Source: Rhabditoides inermis (taxonomy: Eukaryota > Nematoda > Chromadorea > Rhabditida > Rhabditidae). From it: 64,000 nucleotides of DNA. The stretch lies in NCBI GenBank assembly GCA_963966185.1, contig CAWZYM010000328.1, positions 450,501 to 514,500 on the forward strand, read 5' to 3'. Position 1 is the stretch's first letter; each line of letters begins with the position of its first letter. The translations under genes and the position numbers were made by a program. A model generated the notes under the pieces. The model ran no database searches and was not told the origin of the DNA. It was given only the letters and a program-made list of their open reading frames with translations. This document shows positions 25,047 to 36,554 of this stretch, in pieces.

Positions 25047-25267
25047 GATTGTGGCTCTCGCGGCTGACAGTTGTTCGTGGCGGCTCGTAGCTGTTTGTGG
25101 CTGAAGTTGAAACTCGTAGATGTTCGTGGATTGTGACTCTCGCGGCTGACAGTTGTTCGTGGCGGCTCGTAGCTGTTCGTGGCTCACGTTGCAACTCGTA
25201 GATGTTCGTGGATTGTGGCTCTCGCGGCTGACAGTTGTTCGTGGCGGCTCGTAGCTGTTCGTGGCTG

Positions 25268-27235
25268 ACGTTCGTTACAACTCGTAGATGTTCGTGGATT
25301 GTGGCTTTCGCAGCTGACAGTTGTTCTTGGCGGCTCGTAGCTGTTCGTGGCTGACGTTGCAACTCGTAGATGCTCGTGGATTCTGGCTCTCGCGGCTGAC
25401 TTCTTCGTGGCGGCTCGTAGCTGTTCGTGGCTGACGTTTCAACTCGTAGATGTTCGTGTATTGTGGTTTTCGTGGCTGATAGATGTTCGTGGCGGCTCGT
25501 AGCTGTTCGTGGCTGACGTTACAACTCGTAGATTTTCGTGGATTGTGACTCTCGCGGCTGACAGTTGTTCGTTGCGGCTCGTAGCTGTTTGTGGCTGAAG
25601 TTGAAACTCGTAGATGTTCGTGGATTGTGGTTCTCGCGGCTGATAGATGTTCGTGGCGGCTCGTGGCTGTTTGTAACTGAAGTTGAAACTCGTAGCTGTT
25701 CGTGGATTGTGGCTCTCGCGGCTGACAGTTGTTCGTGGCGGCTCGTAGCTGTTTGTGGCTGAAGTTGAAACTCGTAGATGTTCGTGGATTGTGACTCTCG
25801 CGGCTGACAGTTGTTTGTGGCGGCTCGTAGCTGTTCGTGGCACACGTTGCAACTCGTAGGTTGTTTGTGGCGGCTCGTAGCTGTTCGTGGCTGAAGTTGC
25901 AACTCGTAGATGTTCGTGGATTGTGGTTCTCGCGGCTGACAGTTGTTCGTGGCGGCTCGTAGCTGTTTGTGGCTGAAGTTGCAACTCGTAGATGTTCGTG
26001 GACTGTGGCTCTCGCGGCTGACAGTTGTTCGTGGCGGCTCGTAGCTGTTCGTGGCTGAAGTTGCAACTCGTAGATGTTCGTGGATTGTGGTTCTCGCGGC
26101 TGATAGATGTTCGTGGCGGCTCGTGGCTCTTTGTAACTGAAGTTGAAACTCGTAGCTGTTCGTGGATTGTGACTCTCGCGGCTGACAATTGTTCGTGGCG
26201 GCTCGTAGCTGTTCGTGGCTGACGTTCAACTCGTAGATGTTCGTGGATTGTGGTATTCGCAGCTGATAGATGTTCGTGGCGGCTCGTAGCTGTTCGTGGC
26301 TGACGTTACAACTCGTAGATATTCGTGGATTGTGGTTTTCGCGGCTGATAGATGTTCGTGGCGGCTCGTAGCTGTTCGTGGCTGACGTTGCAACTCGTAG
26401 ATCGTCGTGGATTGTGGTATTCGCAGCTGATAGATGTTCGTGGCGGCTCGTAGCTGTTCGTGGCTGAAATTGAAACTCGTAGCTGTTCGTGGCTGACGTT
26501 GCAACTCGTAGATGTTCGTGGATTGTGGTTTTCGCAGCTGATAGATGTTCGTGGCGGATCGTAGCTGTTTGTGGCTGAAGTTGCAACTCGTAGATGTTCG
26601 TGGATTGTGGTTTTCACAGCTGATAAATGTTCGTGGCGGCTCGTAGCTGTTCGTGGCTGACGTTACAACTCGTAGATGTTCGTGGATTGTGGTTTTCGCA
26701 GCTGTTCGTGGCGGTTTGTGGTTGACGTTACAACTCGTAGATGTTCGTGGATTGTGGTTTTCGCGGAAGATAGATGTTCGTGGCGGCTCGTAGCTGTTTG
26801 TGGCTGAAGTTGAAACTCGTAGCTGTTCGTGGCTGACGTTGCAACTCGTAGATGTTCGTGGATTGTGGTTTTCGCAGCTGATAGATGTTCGTGGCGGCTC
26901 GTGGCTGTTTGTAACTGGAGTTGAAACTCGTAGCTGTTCGTGGATTGTGGCTCTCGCGGCTGACAGTTATTCGTGGCGGCTCGTAGCTGTTCGTGGCAGA
27001 CGTAGCAACTCGTAGATGTTTGTGGATTGTGGCTTTCGCAGCTGACAGTTGTTCGTGGCGGCTCGTAGCTGTTCGTGGCTGACGTTGCAACTCGTAGATG
27101 CTCGTGGATTCTGGCTCTCGCGGCTGACTTCTTCGTAGCGGCTCGTAGCTGTTCGTGGCTGACGTTTCAACTCGTAGATGTTCGTGTATTGTGGTTTTCG
27201 TGGCTGATAGATGTTCGTGGCGGCTCGTAGCTGTT
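25268..27235 (+). repeat. HOR segment matching 56,093-58,060
   Basis: Collinear with block C at an offset of 30,825, including the CGTT insertion at the left end, a 50-bp short unit (GTAGGTTGTTTGTGG at 25,857 and 56,682, where 32 bp of the normal unit are missing) and the submonomer insertion. The part 26,046-27,235 also matches 13,983-15,172. At 27,236 the order switches to the one found near 20,300, the first of two phase jumps just before the orientation switch. Confidence 0.88.
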
Positions 27236-27916
27236 CGTGGCTGACGTTACAACTCGTAGATGTTCGTGGATTGTGGTATTCGCAGCTGATAGATGTTTGT
27301 GGCGGCTCGTAGCTGTTCGTGGCTGACGTTACAACTCGTAGATATTCGTGGATTGTGGTTTTCGCGGCTGATAGATGTTCGTGGCGGCTCGTAGCTGTTC
27401 GTGGATGACGTTGCAACTCGTAGATGTTCGTGGATTGTGGCTCTCGCGGCTGACAGTTGTTCGTGGCGGCTCGTAGCTGTTTGTGGCTGAAGTTGAAACT
27501 CGTAGATGTTCGTGGATTGTGACTCTCGCGGCTGACAGTTGTGCGTGGCGGCTCGTAGCTGTTCGTGGCTCACGTTGCAACTCGTAGATGTTCGTGGATT
27601 GTGGCTCTCGCGGCTGACAATTGTTCGTGGCGGCTCGTAGCTGTTCGTGGCTGAAGTTGCAACTCGTAGATGTTCGTGGGTTGTGGTTCTCGCGGCTGAT
27701 AGATGTTCGTGGCGGCTCGTGGCTGTTTGTAACTGAAGTTGAAACTCGTAGCTGTTCGTGGATTGTGGCTCTCGCGGCTGACAGTTATTCGTGGCGGCTC
27801 GTAGCTGTTCGTGGCTGACGTTACAACTCGTAGATATTCGTGGATTGTGGCTCTCGCGGCTGACAGTTGTTCGTGGCGGCTCGTAGCTGTTTGTAACTGA
27901 AGTTGAAACTTGTAGC

Positions 27917-28062
27917 TGTTCGTGGATTGTGGCTCTCGCGGCTGACAGTTGTTTGTGGCGGCTCGTAGCTGTTCGTGGCTGAAGTTGCAACTCGTAGCAG
28001 CCACGAACAGCTACGAGCCGCCACGAACAACTGTCAGCCGCAAGAGCCACAATCCACGAACA
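27917..28062. repeat. Inverted-repeat junction, block A to block B
   Basis: The forward array ends with GTTCGTGGCTG at 27,981. After a 16-base spacer (27,982-27,997, AAGTTGCAACTCGTAG) the reverse-complement array starts with CAGCCACGAAC at 27,998. The 65-bp arms 27,917-27,981 and 27,998-28,062 are complementary with two mismatches. Further out the arms differ at about ten positions per monomer (the left side has GTAACTGAAG and CTTGTAGC where the right side has GTGGCTGAAT and CTCGTAGA). This is therefore a junction of two different stretches of satellite, not a perfect foldback. Confidence 0.95.
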
Positions 28063-28641
28063 TCTACGAGTTGCAAATTCAGCCACAAACAGCTACGAGC
28101 CGCCACGAACATCTATCAGCCGCGAAAACCACAATCCACGAATATCTACGAGTTGTAACGTCAGCCACGAACAGCTACGAGCCGCCACGAACATCTATCA
28201 GCTGCGAATACCACAATCCACGAACATCTACGAGTTGTACGTCAGCCACGAACAGCTACGAGCCGCCACGAAGAAGTCAGCCGCGAGAGCCAAAATCCAC
28301 GAGCATCTACGAGTTGCAACGTCAGCCACGAACAGCTACGAGCCGCCACGAACAACTGTCAGCGGCGAAAGCCACAATCCACGAACATCTACGAGTTGCT
28401 ACGTCTGCCACGAACAGCTACGAGCCGCCACGAATAACTGTCAGCCGCGAGAGCCACAATCCACGAACAGCTACGAGTTTCAACTTCAGTTACAAACAGC
28501 CACGAGCCGCCACGAACATCTATCAGCCGCGAGAACCACAATCCACGAACATCTACGAGTTGCAACTTCAGCCACAAACAGCTACGAGCCGCCACGAACA
28601 ACTGTCAGCCGCGAGAGCCACAATCCACGAACATCTACGAG

Positions 28642-29902
28642 TTGAAACGTGAGCCACGAACAGCTACGAGCCGCCACGAACAACTGTCAGCCGCGAGAGT
28701 CACAATCCACGAACATCTACGAGTTTCAACTTCAGCCAAAAACAGCTACGAGCCGCCACGAACAACTGTCAGCCGCGAGAGCCACAATCCACGAACATCT
28801 ACGAGTTGCAACGTGAGCCACGAACAGCTACGAGCCGCCACGAACATCTATCAGCCACGAAAACCACAATACACGAACATCTACGAGTTGTAACGTCAGC
28901 CACGAACAGCTACGAGCCGCCACGAAGAAGTCAGCCGCGAGAGCCACAATCCACGAGCATCTACGAGTTGCAACGTCAGCCACGAACAGCTACGAGCCGC
29001 CACGAACAACTGTCAGCCGCGAGAGCCACAATCCACGAACATCTACGAGTTGCAACGTGAGCCACGAACAGCTACGAGCCGCCACGAACATCTATCAGCT
29101 GCAAAAACCACATCCCACGAACATCTACGAGTTGTAACGTCAGCCACGAACAGCTACGAGCCGCCACGAACATTTATCAGCTGTGAAAACCACAATCCAC
29201 GAACATCTACGAGTTGCAACGTCAGCCACGAACAGCTACGAGCCGCCACGAACATCTATCAGCCGCGAAAACCACATTCCACGAACATCTACGAGTTGTA
29301 ACGTCAGCCATGAACAGCTACGAGCCGCCACGAACCACTATCAGCCACGAAAACCACATCCCACGAACATCTACGAGTTGTAACGTCAGCCACGAACAGC
29401 TACGAGCCGCCACGAACATTTATCAGCTGTGAAAACCACAATTCACGAACATCTACGAGTTGCAACTTCAGCCACAAACAGCTACGATCCGCCACGAACA
29501 TCTATCAGCTGCGAAAACCACAATCCACGAACATCTACGAGTTGCAACGTCAGCCACGAACAGCTGAGAGTTTCAACTTCAGCCACAAACAGCTACGAGC
29601 CGCCACGAACATCTATCTTCTGCGAAAACCACAATCCACGAACATCTACGAGTTGTAACGTCAGCCACGAACAGCTACAAACCGCCACGAACAACTGTCA
29701 GCCGCGAGAGCCACAATCCACGAACACCTACGAGTTGCAACGTCAGCCACGAACAGCTACGAGCCGCCACGAACATCTATCAGCCGCGAAAACCACAATC
29801 CACGAATATCTACGAGTTGTAACGTCAGCCACGAACAGCTACGAGCCGCCACGAACATCTATCAGCTGCGAATACCACAATCCACGAACATCTACGAGTT
29901 GA
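28642..29902 (-). repeat. Segment repeated at 33,152-34,412 and 35,223-36,483
   Basis: Three copies at offsets 4,510 and 2,071 (start to start). Shared markers include the AGCCAAAAACAGC substitution near 28,735, CACATCCCACG, CAGCTGTGAAAACC, the AGCTGAGAG variant near 29,570 and CTATCTTCTGCG. Small private changes exist: the first copy has CACATTCCACG near 29,272 and CAGCCATGAAC near 29,306, which the other two lack. The next stretch, from 29,978 to about 30,585, matches 36,559 to about 37,166 (offset 6,581). Confidence 0.85.
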
Positions 29903-32412
29903 ACGTCAGCCACGAACAGCTACGAGCCGCCACGAAGAAGTCAGCCGCGAGAGCCAGAATCCACGAGCATCTACGAGTTGCAACGTGAGCCACGAACAGC
30001 TACGAGCCGCCACGAACAACTGTCAGCCGCGAGAGTCACAATCCACGAACATCTACGAGTTTCAACTTCAGCCACAAACAGCTACGAGCCGCCACGAACA
30101 ACTGTCAGCCGCGAGAGCCACAATCCACGAACATCTACGAGTTGCAACGTGAGCCACGAACAGCTACGAGCCGCCACGAACATCTATCAGCCACGAAAAC
30201 CACAATACACGAACATCTACGAGTTGTAACGTCAGCCACGAACAGCTACGAGCCGCCACGAAGAAATCAGCCGCGAGAGCCACAATCCACGAGCATCTAC
30301 GAGTTGCAACGTCAGCCACGAACAGCTACGAGCCGCCACGAACAACTGTCAGCCGCGAGAGCCACAATCCACGAACATCTACGAGTTGCAACGTGAGCCA
30401 CGAACAGCTACGAGCCGCCACAAACATCTATCAGCTGCAAAAACCACATTCCACGAACATCTACGAGTTGTAACGTCAGCCACGAACAGCTACGAGCCGC
30501 CACGAACATTTATCAGCTGTGAAAACCACAATCCACGAACATCTACGAGTTGCAACGTCAGCCACGAACAGCTACGAGCCGCCACGAACATCTATCAGCC
30601 GCGAAAACCACAATCCACGAACATCTACGAGTTGTAACGTCAGCCATGAACAGCTACGAGCCGCCACGAACCACTATCAGCCACGGAAACCACATCCCAC
30701 GAACATCTACGAGTTGTAACGTCAGCCACGAACAGCTACGAGCCGCCACGAACATTTATCAGCTGTGAAAACCACAATTCACGAACATCTACGAGTTGCA
30801 ACTTCAGCCACAAACAGCTACGATCCGCCACGAACATCTATCAGCTGCGAAAACCACAATCCACGAACATCTACGAGTTGCAACGTCAGCCACGAACAGC
30901 TACGAGCCGCCACGAACATCTATCTTCTGCGAAAACCACAATCCACGAGCATTTACGAGTTGCAACGTCAGCCACGAACAGCTACGAGCCGCCACGAACA
31001 ACTGTCAGCTGCAAAAGCCACAATCCACGAACATCTACGAGTTGCTACGTCTGCCACGAACAGCTACTGTCAGCCGCGAGAGCCACAATCCACGAACAGC
31101 TACGAGTTTCAACTTCAGTTACAAACAGCTACGAGCCACCACGAACAACTGTCAGCCGCGAAAGCCACAATCCACGAATATCTACGAGTTGTAACGTCAG
31201 CCACGAACAGCTACGAGCCGCCACGAATAACTGTCAGCCGCGAGAGCCACAATCCACGAACAGCTACGAGTTTCAACTTCAGTTACAAACAGCCACGAGC
31301 CGCCACGAACATCTATCAGCCGCGAAAACCACAATCCACGAACATCTACGAGTTGCAACTTCAGCCACGAACAGCTACGAGCCGCCACGAACAACTGTCA
31401 GCCGCGAGAGCCACAATCCACGAACATCTACGAGTTGCAACGTGAGCCACGAACAGCTCCGAGCCGCCACGAACAACTGTCAGCCGCGAGAGTCACAATC
31501 CACGAACATCTACGAGTTTCAACTTCAGCCACAAACAGCTACGAGCCGCCACGAACATCTATCAGCCGCAAAAACCACAATACACGAACATCTACGAGTT
31601 GTAACGTCAGCCACGAACAGCTACGAGCCGCCACGAACAACTGTCAGCCGCGAGAGCCACAATCCACGAACATCTACGAGTTGCAACGTGAGCCACGAAC
31701 AGCTACGAGCCGCCACGAACAACTGTCAGCCGCGAAAGTCACAATCCACGAACATCTACGAGTTTCAACTTCAGCCACAAACAGCTACGAGCCGCCACGA
31801 ACAACTGTTAGCCGCGAGAGCCACAGTCCACGAACATCTACGAGTTGCAACGTGAGCCAGGAACAGCTACGAGCCGCCACGAACATCTATCAGCCACGAA
31901 AACCACAATACACGAACATCTACGAGTTGTAACGTCAGCCACGAACAGCTACGAGCCGCCACGAAGAAGTCAGCCGCAAGAGCCACAATCCACGAGCATT
32001 TACGAGTTGCAACGTCAGCCACGAACAGCTACGAGCCGCCACGAACAACTGTCAGCTGCGAAAGCCACAATCCACGAACAGCTACGAGTTTCAACTTCAG
32101 TTACAAACAGCTACGAGCCACCACGAACAACTGTCAGCCGCGAGAGCCACAATCCACGACTATCTACGAGTTGTAACGTCAGCCACGAACAGCTACGAGC
32201 CGCCACGAATAACTGTCAGCCGCGAGAGCCACAATCCACGAACAGCTACGAGTTTCAACTTCAGTTACAAACAGCCACAAGCCGCCACGAACATCTATCA
32301 GCCGCGAAAACCACAATCCACGAACATCTACGAGTTGCAACTTCAGCCACGAACAGCTACGAGCCGCCACGAACAACTGTCAGCCGCGAGAGCCACAATC
32401 CACGAACATCTA

Positions 32413-34483
32413 CGAGTTGCAACGTGAGCCACGAACAGCTACGAGCCGCCACGAACAACTGTCAGCCGCGAAAGTCACAATCCACGAACATCTACGAGTT
32501 TCAACTTCAGCCACAAACAGCTACGAGCCGCCACGAACAACTGTCAGCCGCAAGAGCCACAATCCACAAACACCTACGAGTTGCAACGTCAGCCACGAAC
32601 AGCTACGAGCCGCCACGAACATCTATCAGCCGCGAAAACCACAATCCACGAATATCTACGAGTTGTAACGTCAGCCACAAACAGCTACGAGCCGCCACGA
32701 ACATCTATCAGCTGCGAATACCACAATCTACGAACATCTACGAGTTGTACGTCAGCCACGAACAGCTACGAGCCGCCACGAAGAAGTCAGCCGCGAGAGC
32801 CAGAATCCACGAGCATCTACGAGTTGCAACGTCAGCCACGAACAGCTACGAGCCGCCACGAACAACTGTCAGCTGCGAAAGCCACAATCCACGAACATCT
32901 ACGAGTTGCTACGTCTGCCACGAACAGCTACGAGCCGCCACGAATAACTGTCAGCCGCGAGAGCCACAATCCACGAACAGCTACGAGTTTCAACTTCAGT
33001 TACAAACAGCCACGAGCCGCCACGAACATCTATCAGCCGCGAGAACCACAATCCACGAACATCTACGAGTTGCAACTTCAGCCACAAACAGCTACGAGCC
33101 GCCACGAACAACTGTCAGCCGCGAGAGCCACAATCCACGAACATCTACGAGTTGAAACGTGAGCCACGAACAGCTACGAGCCGCCACGAACAACTGTCAG
33201 CCGCGAGAGTCACAATCCACGAACATCTACGAGTTTCAACTTCAGCCAAAAACAGCTACGAGCCGCCACGAACAACTGTCAGCCGCGAGAGCCACAATCC
33301 ACGAACATCTACGAGTTGCAACGTGAGCCACGAACAGCTACGAGCCGCCACGAACATCTATCAGCCACGAAAACCACAATACACGAACATCTACGAGTTG
33401 TAACGTCAGCCACGAACAGCTACGAGCCGCCACGAAGAAGTCAGCCGCGAGAGCCACAATCCACGAGCATCTACGAGTTGCAACGTCAGCCACGAACAGC
33501 TACGAGCCGCCACGAACAACTGTCAGCCGCGAGAGCCACAATCCACGAACATCTACGAGTTGCAACGTGAGCCACGAACAGCTACGAGCCGCCACGAACA
33601 TCTATCAGCTGCAAAAACCACATCCCACGAACATCTACGAGTTGTAACGTCAGCCACGAACAGCTACGAGCCGCCACGAACATTTATCAGCTGTGAAAAC
33701 CACAATCCACGAACATCTACGAGTTGCAACGTCAGCCACGAACAGCTACGAGCCGCCACGAACATCTATCAGCCGCGAAAACCACAATCCACGAACATCT
33801 ACGAGTTGTAACGTCAGCCACGAACAGCTACGAGCCGCCACGAACCACTATCAGCCACGAAAACCACATCCCACGAACATCTACGAGTTGTAACGTCAGC
33901 CACGAACAGCTACGAGCCACCACGAACATTTATCAGCTGTGAAAACCACAGTTCACGAACATCTACGAGTTGCAACTTCAGCCACAAACAGCTACGATCC
34001 GCCACGAACATCTATCAGCTGCGAAAACCACAATCCACGAACATCTACGAGTTGCAACGTCAGCCACGAACAGCTGAGAGTTTCAACTTCAGCCACAAAC
34101 AGCTACGAGCCGCCACGAACATCTATCTTCTGCGAAAACCACAATCCACGAACATCTACGAGTTGTAACGTCAGCCACGAACAGCTACAAACCGCCACGA
34201 ACAACTGTCAGCCGCGAGAGCCACAATCCACGAACACCTACGAGTTGCAACGTCAGCCACGAACAGCTACGAGCCGCCACGAACATCTATCAGCCGCGAA
34301 AACCACAATCCACGAATATCTACGAGTTGTAACGTCAGCCACGAACAGCTACGAGCCGCCACGAACATCTATCAGCTGCGAATACCACAATCCACGAACA
34401 TCTACGAGTTGAACGTCAGCCACGAACAGCTACGAGCCGCCACGAAGAAGTCAGCCGCGAGAGCCAAAATCCACGAGCATCTA
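32413..34483 (-). repeat. 2,071-bp tandem HOR, copy 1
   Basis: Copy 1 is followed at once by copy 2 at 34,484-36,554; every marker recurs at an offset of 2,071 and I found no difference by eye. The period is 25.3 monomers, so it contains truncated units. Boundaries are set where the order before and after stops matching (GAAAGTCAC at both starts, GAGAGTCAC after 36,559). This is the freshest-looking tandem duplication in block B. Confidence 0.88.
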
Positions 34484-36554
34484 CGAGTTGCAACGTGAGC
34501 CACGAACAGCTACGAGCCGCCACGAACAACTGTCAGCCGCGAAAGTCACAATCCACGAACATCTACGAGTTTCAACTTCAGCCACAAACAGCTACGAGCC
34601 GCCACGAACAACTGTCAGCCGCAAGAGCCACAATCCACAAACACCTACGAGTTGCAACGTCAGCCACGAACAGCTACGAGCCGCCACGAACATCTATCAG
34701 CCGCGAAAACCACAATCCACGAATATCTACGAGTTGTAACGTCAGCCACAAACAGCTACGAGCCGCCACGAACATCTATCAGCTGCGAATACCACAATCT
34801 ACGAACATCTACGAGTTGTACGTCAGCCACGAACAGCTACGAGCCGCCACGAAGAAGTCAGCCGCGAGAGCCAGAATCCACGAGCATCTACGAGTTGCAA
34901 CGTCAGCCACGAACAGCTACGAGCCGCCACGAACAACTGTCAGCTGCGAAAGCCACAATCCACGAACATCTACGAGTTGCTACGTCTGCCACGAACAGCT
35001 ACGAGCCGCCACGAATAACTGTCAGCCGCGAGAGCCACAATCCACGAACAGCTACGAGTTTCAACTTCAGTTACAAACAGCCACGAGCCGCCACGAACAT
35101 CTATCAGCCGCGAGAACCACAATCCACGAACATCTACGAGTTGCAACTTCAGCCACAAACAGCTACGAGCCGCCACGAACAACTGTCAGCCGCGAGAGCC
35201 ACAATCCACGAACATCTACGAGTTGAAACGTGAGCCACGAACAGCTACGAGCCGCCACGAACAACTGTCAGCCGCGAGAGTCACAATCCACGAACATCTA
35301 CGAGTTTCAACTTCAGCCAAAAACAGCTACGAGCCGCCACGAACAACTGTCAGCCGCGAGAGCCACAATCCACGAACATCTACGAGTTGCAACGTGAGCC
35401 ACGAACAGCTACGAGCCGCCACGAACATCTATCAGCCACGAAAACCACAATACACGAACATCTACGAGTTGTAACGTCAGCCACGAACAGCTACGAGCCG
35501 CCACGAAGAAGTCAGCCGCGAGAGCCACAATCCACGAGCATCTACGAGTTGCAACGTCAGCCACGAACAGCTACGAGCCGCCACGAACAACTGTCAGCCG
35601 CGAGAGCCACAATCCACGAACATCTACGAGTTGCAACGTGAGCCACGAACAGCTACGAGCCGCCACGAACATCTATCAGCTGCAAAAACCACATCCCACG
35701 AACATCTACGAGTTGTAACGTCAGCCACGAACAGCTACGAGCCGCCACGAACATTTATCAGCTGTGAAAACCACAATCCACGAACATCTACGAGTTGCAA
35801 CGTCAGCCACGAACAGCTACGAGCCGCCACGAACATCTATCAGCCGCGAAAACCACAATCCACGAACATCTACGAGTTGTAACGTCAGCCACGAACAGCT
35901 ACGAGCCGCCACGAACCACTATCAGCCACGAAAACCACATCCCACGAACATCTACGAGTTGTAACGTCAGCCACGAACAGCTACGAGCCACCACGAACAT
36001 TTATCAGCTGTGAAAACCACAGTTCACGAACATCTACGAGTTGCAACTTCAGCCACAAACAGCTACGATCCGCCACGAACATCTATCAGCTGCGAAAACC
36101 ACAATCCACGAACATCTACGAGTTGCAACGTCAGCCACGAACAGCTGAGAGTTTCAACTTCAGCCACAAACAGCTACGAGCCGCCACGAACATCTATCTT
36201 CTGCGAAAACCACAATCCACGAACATCTACGAGTTGTAACGTCAGCCACGAACAGCTACAAACCGCCACGAACAACTGTCAGCCGCGAGAGCCACAATCC
36301 ACGAACACCTACGAGTTGCAACGTCAGCCACGAACAGCTACGAGCCGCCACGAACATCTATCAGCCGCGAAAACCACAATCCACGAATATCTACGAGTTG
36401 TAACGTCAGCCACGAACAGCTACGAGCCGCCACGAACATCTATCAGCTGCGAATACCACAATCCACGAACATCTACGAGTTGAACGTCAGCCACGAACAG
36501 CTACGAGCCGCCACGAAGAAGTCAGCCGCGAGAGCCAAAATCCACGAGCATCTA
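34484..36554 (-). repeat. 2,071-bp tandem HOR, copy 2
   Basis: Direct tandem partner of 32,413-34,483. It includes the GTTCACGAAC variant near 35,971 and the GAGCCACCACG variant near 35,987, both also in copy 1 (33,900 and 33,916). After 36,554 the sequence takes on the order seen from 29,978, not a third copy. Confidence 0.88.

Larger units (their letters stand above)
1..27981 (+). repeat. Satellite block A, forward orientation
   Basis: The G/T-rich strand of the monomer (54 of 82 bases are G or T in the first unit) lies on + throughout. Block A contains about two copies of a roughly 13.4-kb higher-order repeat: 1,856-6,170 matches 15,200-19,648, 7,287 to about 11,650 matches 20,683 to about 25,046, 12,117-12,680 matches 25,268-25,831, and 13,983-15,172 matches 26,046-27,235. 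The offset steps from 13,344 to 13,478 to 13,396 to 13,151 to 12,063. This means the two copies have since gained or lost whole monomers and small groups of monomers. No gene is present. Confidence 0.95.

Noticed and set aside
27917..28062. Foldback (hairpin) read artefact as the cause of the first orientation switch
   Set aside because: Arms of an artefact would be identical over kilobases; these differ at about 10 of 82 positions from the second monomer outward. Raw reads would still be needed for proof.
31845..33155. 436-codon + strand open frame and the other + frames in 28-53 kb
   Set aside because: These are the same repeat translations as the - strand frames of blocks A and C; they are on + only because the array is inverted here.
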